Source: Bimuria novae-zelandiae CBS 107.79 (lineage: Eukaryota > Ascomycota > Dothideomycetes > Pleosporales > Didymosphaeriaceae). Taken from it: DNA of 64,000 nucleotides. The DNA lies in NCBI GenBank assembly GCA_010015655.1, contig ML976686.1:408190-472189 (forward strand), read 5' to 3'. Below, in pieces: positions 55,847 through 64,000 of the stretch (position 1 is the first letter of the stretch; the number at the start of each line of letters is the position of its first letter). A model generated the notes under the pieces. It saw only the letters and a program-made list of their open reading frames with translations, was not told the origin of the DNA and made no database searches. The position numbers were made by a program, and so were the translations under genes.

Positions 55847-56510
55847 GTGGATCTCAAGAATACCTATGATATCTCCAAATCCGAGATACACTTATACCTC
55901 AATCCCCGACACCTACATGATAGCAAATTCGCTATCTGGCTACACAACGACACTATATTAATTAAGTGGCTAAAGGTCTTCGAAAAGCAGACATGCGCGC
56001 GGCAGAAAGGCGCATACAGACTGCTCGTATTAGATGGATTTGGCAGCCACCTTACAGTCGAATTTATAGAGTATTGCGATGAGCACAATATCATCCCATT
56101 CTCACTACCATTATATACATCACACCACCTACAGCCACTAGATGTAGTGTGTTTTCAGCCCTTGAAACACTACCACAAGAAAGAGGTTGAAATGGCCACT
56201 AGAACAGGCTATATAGACTTTAATAAGGTTAAATTTCTCGACGCAATCCATCGCATAAGGATAAAAGCCTTTAAGCGTAATACTCAGACTTGTCAACAAT
56301 CAAGCCAATCAAGCCGGTCTAACCTAATATGGTAATTCACTAGCTCGCGTAGGTTAAGATGTTACTAAATTTGGTTAGATTGGCTTGATTGGCTTGATTG
56401 TTAACAAGTCTGGTAATACTATACTTAGTGCTTAAGAGAAAGCTAGCATTTTCCTATAGAATCTAGAGCATGTATATATTAAGCTGCTAGCACCTCTGCG
56501 GACACACACA
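55847..56510 (+). pseudogene. Fot1/pogo-type transposase fragment, interrupted by a MITE
   Basis: The plus-strand frame has WLKVFEKQTCARQKGAYRLL, LVLDGFGSH with a catalytic Asp, FIEYCDEHNIIPFSLPLYTS and HHLQPLDVVCFQPLKHYHKK, typical of the second half of a pogo-type DDE_1 domain. At 56284 the 128-bp MITE interrupts it. Beyond the MITE (from 56421) the same frame resumes with the pattern expected of the next block, but carries TAA/TAG stops. Unlike the copy at the window start, the part before the MITE shows little RIP. The 5' half is missing. Confidence 0.8.
56285..56412. mobile_element. hAT-type MITE (128 bp) with perfect 8-bp target duplication
   Basis: Long terminal inverted repeats of about 38 bp begin CAGACTTGT(C/T)AACAATC, continue with a doubled CAAGCCAAT motif, and close on a short AT-rich loop. 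Both flanks are GTAATACT (56277-56284 and 56413-56420), a perfect 8-bp duplication as made by hAT transposases. It lies inside the pogo-type transposase frame. It has no coding capacity. Confidence 0.92.
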
Positions 56511-56512
56511 CT

Positions 56513-57537
56513 ACCTTTATAAGATAAGGCTAACTTATCCTTAATAGCTAACATACCTACTTTATATTAAAGATAGCATGAAAAGTTCTTTTTAGCGCTT
56601 AAAAGGCATAAGTTAACGCTACTATAACTATAGAAGTTTTTAAAAAGTTTATAACTATTAGTTAATAGCCTTACCCTTGCTAAACGCGACTTCGCAATAG
56701 TAACTATAGTAGCTTAATAACGCTATAAAAGTAATTAAGAGGCATAAAATAGGTATAAAAAGGGAGTATAGTAATAGTTAAGGAAGCGTATTAAGCTATT
56801 AATTAACGTATAAAGCAAGAGGCGCAAAAGTGCGCAAAGAAAGTAGCTAAGGAGTATAAAATAAGGTATTTTTAGGCCGCGTAACACCCTACCTAAAACC
56901 TACTATCCTTCTAAGAAATAAGTATAGCTCCTTAAGTACTCGCTACACCAAGTTCCATGTATATATCACTATATAGCTAAAGTTTACGGCATTGAAAGCA
57001 TGTCCTAGTTGCCTCCTTCACCAAAAGTTGCGTTGGGCTGCGAAGTTTCGTTGGGCTGCGCAGGGCCAACCTCCGGTTGGCGTGTGGGGCGAGTACTATA
57101 TAATATCACCTTATCTACCGCCCGCTTTAGCGTCGCGAACCCCTAAAACCCATTCTACTACTTATAAACGTCTCTATTAACCTAACCCCTTAGCACCTTG
57201 AAGCTCTTAACTAGTTAATATATTTACACCGTATTTGCCGTGTTTCCTAGAGGAACAGAATAGAAGATCTGAATATTTAATATTAGTTTATAAATGTCTA
57301 AATTTGTGACGGTTGGGCCACCGTGCGGCCCGTGCACGTGATGCACACAGTATATAGCTCCTGTAAAGTAGCTTCTCAATCAAAACAACGATTGCCTCAA
57401 CACTCTTTTCAATCGCGACTTCACAGTTATGAGCCCGGTTTGCACCTGCTAAGGCTGCTGCTACTCACTTGCAATCATTCACAACAATCCTGCGATACCT
57501 GCTGTATACGACTTGTGACAGCTGCACGACTCCACGA
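56513..57537. other. AT-rich decayed DNA and leader of the copia element
   Basis: From 56513 to about 56980 the sequence is AT-rich and RIP-like. Near 57027-57061 CGTTGGGCTGCG occurs twice. From about 57310 composition recovers and leads to the copia gag start; this may include that element's 5' LTR or leader, though I could not define LTR ends. Confidence 0.45.
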
Positions 57538-58189
57538 TGGCGACAGAATCTGATCCTACGACAACGCGTGTCACAGTAGTCCTCAACAAGCCTGAGGACT
57601 GGCAGGCATGGATCTTTCTTCGCAAGGATGCCGCGCAGCAGCACGATCTATAGGAGTATTGCAACCCCGACGTCGCTACAGCTAACTTGCCTCTACTCAC
57701 AGAGCCTGTTAAGCCTATAGCGCACTAATACAAAGTTACTAAGGTACCTAGTATAATATACGCCAACGCTAACCTTAATAATAATAAATTTTAACGCTAT
57801 TAATTTGCGTACGACTAATACGAGAAGTAATATACCTACTATCTTAAATAGAAGTAGGCACTTTAAAATCTAAATATAGATATTAGTAAGATAATTACTA
57901 AGCACTATATTTACTTATTATATAATAAGGACACGCCGCACACGCGGCTTATCTCCCTTAAAAAACACTTTACGCTATTAATAGCTATTTACTAATATAA
58001 CCTAATTAATAATTATAAGCGCTTATATACCCTAGTAAAGTTATATAACTTTAAAAACTAGCTATAATTATAAATTAAAGTTATTAGCTAGTGCGCTAAA
58101 ATTAATTTACTTAATATAAAAGGTATACGCGTATAAGAAGATTTTCTAATAATTATTAAAAGTATTAACCCTAATTACGCTATACCTAA
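57538..58189 (+). pseudogene. Ty1/copia gag fragment, RIP-degraded, truncated by a gypsy LTR
   Basis: The frame starts MATESDPTTTRVTVVLNKPE and goes on with DWQAWIFLRKDAAQQHDL, then a TAG where copia Gag proteins have the conserved Trp (iWxyidP pattern, here EYCNPD). Homology can be followed with many stops to about 58185, through a QYEKxY-like and an LKKHFT-like block. It ends where the gypsy LTR begins at 58190, so the gypsy element probably inserted into it. The stop pattern fits TGG/CAG to TAG changes. Confidence 0.7.
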
Positions 58190-58666
58190 TGTTATAAGGC
58201 TCTCACACCTTGTTCCGATCCGGGCTAAGGCGGTAAGGTATCGTGGTGCTTCACGGATTATTTAGTAGTACAAGTTAATGCGACACTTAGCGCTAGGCTA
58301 GATAATTTAATCTTATAATAAAATAAGATAACTATTAGTTTATATAGGAGAATGTACTCGCACAGAAGATATATAAGTTAACTATAAGAAAGGAAACAAC
58401 ATAGGAGAATCTTCTACACTATATACTAGTCTATTTCTTCCTCTATTTCTAGGTGATCCAGCCCCCTTGGCGGATTACTGTGGTTCGAAGCTCTTAGCGG
58501 ATCACCTTAATCCAGAGCTATTGTCGGATTAGGGTTATATAACCCTAGCTAACATAAGCAACCCCGCGAGTCCTTGTAGGCTAGTTATAGTGTAACCTCC
58601 TTTACCTCCCCCTATTTATCCTTATCTATAGTAGTGCCACTATCTAGGTTTCCTAAGCTCGTAACA
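58190..58666 (-). repeat. 3' LTR of the gypsy chromovirus (477 bp)
   Basis: Read on the minus strand it begins TGTTACGAGC at 58666 and ends CTTATAACA at 58190, with TG...CA ends. Immediately upstream on the minus strand is the purine tract AAGAGGGAGGATAA (58680-58667), as expected of a polypurine tract priming plus-strand synthesis. Its 3' half matches the plus-strand LTR at 3359-3796. Confidence 0.88.
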
Positions 58667-59344
58667 TTATCCTCCCTCTTAGGGTAATTATCCTAATACT
58701 TATTATTTTATAATTATATAGCGGCGCTAGCGTGCGCGCGTATAAGTAGCTATTAGGGCCTTTACTATAAGTCTAACTTATGCCCTTTTTATTGCCTGCC
58801 TAATTATGCCTAAAGTCCTAATAACGTCTTTTAACTAACGCCACTAGGACTAGATAAAGGCTATTCTAGACGCAAACGTTAAGATACTAACCCCGTATAG
58901 GCGTTATAAAGAGAAGGGGCTAAAGTGTGTAGTAGAGTTATTTACTAGCTTCTGCGCTTACTATATTTAGGCGAAAGTCTAGTATAGTTTAGTTCTAACG
59001 CGGACTAAGCATTAGGAGATAAAGGTAAAATAATACTATCTTTAGAGTAATATCCTTTGCTTAAAGGAGGAACTAGCTTAGAGAAAACAAAAGTTATTTA
59101 ATATTTAAAAAAAAGGAACATTATCGTAAGCTAAAAAAGATTACGTTAATAAAAGAGTTAGAGCGTCTAGAACGTAAGGCTAGGATCCTAAAGCCTTTTT
59201 TTTAAGTGTATAGACGCTAGCGCCCTTATTCTATTTTTACTATTGCTACCTATATCTAACTTAGGCTAGTTATAGGCTAACTTGTTTGCTCCTTTTAACC
59301 CTTCTACGTCTTTTAACTTTTCTAAGTTCCTAGCTAATCTAGCC

Positions 59345-59480
59345 ACGGAACTCTTAGATACTCCGCGTAGAACTTCTCTAGCGCTATCTTATAGTTCGTG
59401 AGGTTCTGCACTAGTTCCCACGTATTATAGTTCTTTAGCTATCCTTCCCACTTTACTAGGTACTTATACTAACGTCTAAT
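59345..59480 (-). pseudogene. Chromodomain at the integrase C-terminus
   Basis: The minus strand gives YLVKWEG, then a stop, then YNTWELVQNLTNYKIALEKF. The aromatic and WEP-like positions of a chromodomain are recognisable. In chromoviruses this domain steers integration toward modified chromatin. Confidence 0.75.
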
Positions 59481-62400
59481 CTTTTATAGGCCTCTAATTA
59501 CTTTAACCTTGTATTCCTTGTCCTTAAGTTCGAGTTGTGTTTCTAGTTTGGCGTCTGGTGGTGCTAGTTCTAACAAGGATTTATAGAAAACTAGGTGTAT
59601 ACGTGTGTCTATAGGTAACTATAGTTTAAAATTTACTAGTCCTTTAACCTCTTAGACCTTAAATAGTCCTTTATAAAGGTTATCTAGTTTTCTACTTAGC
59701 CTTTTTATCTTAAGATTTTTTCGTGAGAGGAGGACTCTATCCCCCTTTTTAAAAGTTAGTTCTATAATCCTTTTCTTATTTACCTATCGCGGTATTTACT
59801 TATTACGTCGCGTAATATTCTTTTGTAGCGTTTTATATAAATCTTGTATAAGGCTAGCTTTGTTAGCTGCGTCTTTTGCAACGCTCTGGATGTCTAATAG
59901 GTCCTAGTGAGTCGTGGGCTCACATCCATGGTTGGCGTAATATGGCGAGTACCCTGTGATCGCCGATCTTGCGCTATTGTATGCTAGCTAGGCTATTAGT
60001 AATAGTTTAACCTAGTTATCCTAAAGCTTGTTTACATATATCTAAAGATATTATTCTAGCGTCTAATTAGTGCGTTCTATTTAACTATCTATTTTAGGAT
60101 AGAAGCTCGTTGTGAGCTTATACTTAATCCCTAATTTAGCCGTAAACGTGGTCTAATATAATAATGTGAATATCCTGGCCCTATCTATAATAAATTTGTC
60201 TAGTTATCTAACTTATAATATTAGTTCTTATTTTATTATATAGACTAATTCTTCTACTAACATAGCCTCTCTAATTAGCATAAACTATAACTCCTTAGTA
60301 AGTTAATAGATTATAACTAAGATTAAGTTATAGGGGTCCTTGTTCCCTAGTGCTAGTAATATTAGTAGCTTTACGATAAAGTCTATAGTTACACTAGACT
60401 ATAGTTTTAGGGGTGGCTTTAGTAGCTGTAAGAGGCTATAGGACTTATGTCTTTTAGGCTTATTCTTATAATAGGCTAAATAGTTGCCTAGAACCTTTTA
60501 TACTGCCTAGCATAGCCTAAAAATAGCGTATTTATTTACAATTTAACGCGTTATTTTAGTAATCTCTAGGTGTCCCTAGTCCTTATCTTTATATAGTTTC
60601 TTAATTAGCAGCAGAGCTACTTACTTGCTAATTTAGATATAGTTTTAGTAGTCTCGTGCCGTCGTTCCCGTAGCTTAGTAAAAATTATACGCTTAGTAAT
60701 CCTTGTTTATAAGCCTACTATAATTTTATATCCTATTTACGACTAGTCTATAATAGGTAAGGTCTACGCATTATACCTCTAGTGCTAGCGCAAGTTATAT
60801 TTTATTATAGTAAAAGGTTTTATTCTTCGCGTGGGTTAAGATTATAATATAGTTACCTCTATTATCTTCTTCTACGAGATCTAATTGTCTACTTAGTGCG
60901 TTTACTATAGTATTTACGTTTCTTAGTAAATGCGTAATGCAAAAGTTAAACTCTACTATCTATTTAGACTACTTAGCCTATTATTAGTTAAGCTTCTTAG
61001 TTATTATAAAGCGTATTAAATTAAGGTAATTAAAAAATACCTTTATCTAGTGCTTAGCTCCCTTAAGCTGTACTTCTTATTTCTTAAAATAGTTAATAAT
61101 TACTAGTAGTTCTTTATTATAAATCTTATAGTTGAGTTCTACTCCCAAAAGCTTTCTTGCGTGATAGAAGACTAGTCTCTACTTTTTATTATCGCATTCT
61201 TATAATAGTATGGCTCCTAGCGCATAATCTAATACGTCTGTATAGATGCGATGTTGCCGCTCTAGGTTATATATTTATAGTAGGGGTGCTATTAGGAATA
61301 GGCGCTTTAGCTATTTAAAGGCTTGCTTCTCTACTTTTTATAGAGGTTGCTATTTTTCTGTCTTTGTAAGTTCTATTAGTAGAGTAGTGACCTTTGAGTA
61401 GTTCCTAATAAATTTACGATAGAAGTTAGTAAAGCCTAAGAAGGATTAAATATCCTTTACTAACTCTAGTAGTAGCTATTCTTCTATTATTACTATTTTC
61501 TTTAGGTCTATTTTGACACCTTCCTAGGATATTATAAATCCTAGATATTCCGTTTCCGTAACATGGAATTTATATTTCTTAGGGTGTAGGAGCAATCTAT
61601 GCTCCTGTAGTTTCTGTAACACCTTGCGAATATGTTCCTTATGTTCTTCCAGGGTTCCGCTAGAGTATATTAGTATGTTATCGAGGTATGCCGTGCAGAA
61701 TACGTCTAAGTATTTATATAATACTTAATTTATAAGCTCCTAGAAGGTTACTAGTACATTAGTTAGCCCTATTAGTATAATAGTATATTTAAAGAGGCCA
61801 TATCGCGTGCGGAAGGCTATTTTCTACTTATAGCTTTTTACTATTTAAATCCTATAGAATCTATCCTAGATATTAAATTTCGTAAACTACTTGGCTCCTT
61901 GGAGTCGATCTATAAGCTCCGTTATTAAGGGTAATAGGTAGTAGTTTTTAACTATAATAGCATTTAGCTATTTATAATCTATATAAAGTCGCAGCCTGCT
62001 ATCTTTCTTTTAAATAAAGCGTATAGGGAAGGCTATAGGGCTCTAACTAGGTCTTTACTTCCCTAAGCGTAGATTCTTTTGTATTAGCTCCTTTAATTCT
62101 TTTTCTTATTTATAGGTAAGGGGCCTTAGGCGTTCTGGCCGTAGCTTAGCTCTTTCTACTAGTAATATTTCGTAATCCTACTTCTTATGTTTAGGCAGGA
62201 TAGTCTTGTCGTGCTCCTTAAATAGGTCTGCGAATTCTTTGTATTTTTCTAGTAGACCTAGGTTATCTAGGACCATTTTAGCCTCCCGGACCTATATATA
62301 GTGCACCTATTCTAGGTGTTATTTTAAAATCCTGTCTATTTTGCATACTAATATTTTTTATATTTTAGATAGTTAACTCCCTTTCCTTGCTTAAGGTTAG

Positions 62401-64000
62401 GGAGTTTTCCTTCTATTAGGGCTCGCTTAAGCTATTGCTGGTGGATTTTAGGGAAGGATTGTTTATTTAACCTAGTCTATTTATAGATTATGTTGTTCTA
62501 GCTATTTATATTTAATAATAACTTTAATGTCTCCTATCTCCGCGATAGTGAAGACGTGTTAGCTCTTTAGGCTTTTTATATTAACTTATACTGGCGCTAT
62601 CTTAAGGCGTAGCTAACTATTACTGTATCCTTATAATTAGGTCCTATTCGCGAGTCCTATCTACAGCAGCGTTTTCTTGTTATAATATAGTATATTATAT
62701 TTTTTAACTACTCCTAGGGCTATTAGACACGCGTTTACTCCTAGGTTAATAAGTGCTCTAACACGATACCCGTGCACCGTAATATTCTTAATTAAGTGTT
62801 TCTTAACTTAGCGAGTATCTACTTAATAAGCTATAATAATTACACTATTACTAGTGTGGCTTGTTGCCTGATAATAATCTAGTTTTTTAAGTCTTCTAAC
62901 TTGTTTTAGACCCCCTATAAGGCTTCTGCCTCTTGGATCTAACCCTTAAGTTAGGCTAGCTTTAAGACTTTTTTAACCCTATACTACTTATATTATTATT
63001 AATACAGCGCATAAGTCTCTCTAATTCTATTAGATTTATATACCTCTTAGTTCCCGTGCTGTGGGCCATTTAGGGTAAGATATTTATTCTAGGCTAATAT
63101 ATTATGCCCTAGGTAGCTATTAAAGGAAGCTACTTCCTTTTATAGGCTTAGGTGCGCAAAGCACTACGGGTTATATTAGTTTTATTTAATTATTAGGTAG
63201 TCTGCGTTTTTTCCTAGCTATATATTTCCTATTATTGTACTAGTATTGCGGGGGTCTAGGCCCTAAAGAAACTAGCCTGTCTTAAATTTCTATTACCTGT
63301 GTATTTCGCAGGTAATATTAAAGTATTAATACTAGCTATTCTATTTATAGTACTTAGCCTAATAGGCCGGAAAGTGCTTATAGCAGTTATTAGGTACGCT
63401 ACACTAGTCTTTCCTAAGTCTATAGTGTTCTAAGCCTCCTAGAAAATAAGAGGCTTTAACTCTAGCCTTAGAGAGCTGTTGGCATCCTTTTCGTGTGCAC
63501 TACCACCACTTGGCATGTGTATATTATTCTTATATCGTGACCTGGCGTAGGTACTACTTTAGGGGTCCTTATAACTTTTTAGTAAGCTAATAAGCGTCCC
63601 ACGCGTATAGTTCTTAGATAATTACTTTTACCTCGCACTAAGACAAGTAATACAGCGTGCTATTATATATCTAGCAAGTGTTATTTACTAGTTACTAAAA
63701 GATCTAGTATTTGTAGAGGGTTTTTCGTTCCTCCCCCTATTCTTTTACTAGTTTTAGGATTTCTTATATAAGATCTACTTCCTCCGCTTCTGCTGGCGTG
63801 AGGGTGGTTATAGCTACTTATAGGAGGTTAGTTATATTAGCTTTAATCTCCTGACCTTCGCAGTCCTTAGCGAAGTGGCCTTATTTACTATATTAAAGGC
63901 AGGCCTTATTCTTAAACCTCTATTCTTGTTCTTTCTGCGAGACGCCGCTCTTGCTCTAATAGCCTTTCTTTAGCTTGTATGGCTGTTTTCCCTTGCTATT

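Larger units (their letters stand above)
58190..64000 (-). mobile_element. Ty3/gypsy chromovirus, RIP-inactivated, runs off the window
   Basis: Reading leftward on the minus strand, gag with a zinc-knuckle trace (GHFAKDCEGQE near 63840-63880) is followed by a protease region (ALI-x-x-G-x-NACLI near 62735-62760). Next is reverse transcriptase, with KIAFRTRYGLFKY near 61795-61830 and CTAYLDNILI near 61670-61700 where YLDD is expected. Integrase follows (NKPKRHKSY then SVTIDFIVKL near 60360-60470), then a chromodomain (YLVKWEG then YNTWELVQNL near 59395-59470), the polypurine tract and the 3' LTR. Gene order gag-PR-RT-RH-IN-chromodomain identifies a chromovirus. Stops are scattered throughout and there is no intact ORF. 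The 5' LTR lies beyond base 64000. Confidence 0.9.

Noticed and set aside
1..64000. CRISPR arrays, bacterial operons, riboswitches, rRNA or tRNA genes.
   Set aside because: The window is eukaryotic; no regularly spaced direct repeats with unique spacers, no rRNA segments and no tRNA-like folds were seen by eye.

Overview
The window looks like a filamentous ascomycete chromosome (Pezizomycotina, probably Dothideomycetes). Genes carry short spliceosomal introns (about 45-130 bp, with CTAAC/CTGAC-like branch sites). The gene set is typically fungal: RVS167, VPS23, a SPT21/Ams2-type GATA protein, a double-DUF427 protein and a P450. GC-balanced gene blocks alternate with AT-rich, TpA-rich blocks of wrecked transposons. 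In those blocks transposase and gag reading frames still align but are broken mainly by TAG/TAA codons, the pattern expected of repeat-induced point mutation (RIP). The genus is not determined.

Layout. 1-4350: AT-rich block with a RIP-degraded Fot1/pogo transposase, a four-copy 17-bp tandem repeat, a gag-like remnant and a 438-bp LTR. 4800-8060: a double-DUF427 gene (4 exons) and a tandem pair of small, secreted, cysteine-rich protein genes on the minus strand. 9731-18232: dense housekeeping block with a TDP2-like EEP-fold phosphodiesterase, RVS167 (BAR-SH3), NFS1 cysteine desulfurase, VPS23 (ESCRT-I) and a coiled-coil gene. 18776-22829: a coiled-coil gene split by an 881-bp hAT-like element, then a decayed ankyrin-type gene. 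25443-27038: a lone cytochrome P450. 27545-29300: RIP block. 29501-32842: a PIF/Harbinger element with perfect 17-bp TIRs (contains an assembly gap). 33431-50384: second housekeeping block with dihydroxyacetone kinase, SMD2, SPT21/Ams2-like, a Med2-like gene, a PUB1/TIA-1-like RNA-binding protein and PIF1. 51070-55041: accessory segment with a truncated WD40 array, a (TTC)n microsatellite, an unknown ORF, and a zinc alcohol dehydrogenase with a repeated upstream motif. 55847-64000: nested transposons: pogo-type transposase split by a 128-bp hAT-type MITE, a copia gag, and a Ty3/gypsy chromovirus on the minus strand that runs off the window end.

The housekeeping genes belong to separate processes (Fe-S cluster synthesis, endocytosis, ESCRT sorting, splicing, transcription, genome maintenance). 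They look like ordinary core gene order, often in divergent pairs sharing a promoter (RVS167/NFS1, SMD2/SPT21-like, Med2-like/PUB1-like). No biosynthetic cluster was seen around the P450. The most novel item is the secreted cysteine-rich family at 6048-7617: two duplicated two-exon genes share a CxCPGQ-PCDLW core and a conserved second exon that open reading frames alone miss. One copy carries an in-frame stop. Exon models were spliced by eye from splice signals, frame and remembered family conservation; none was tested with RNA data.
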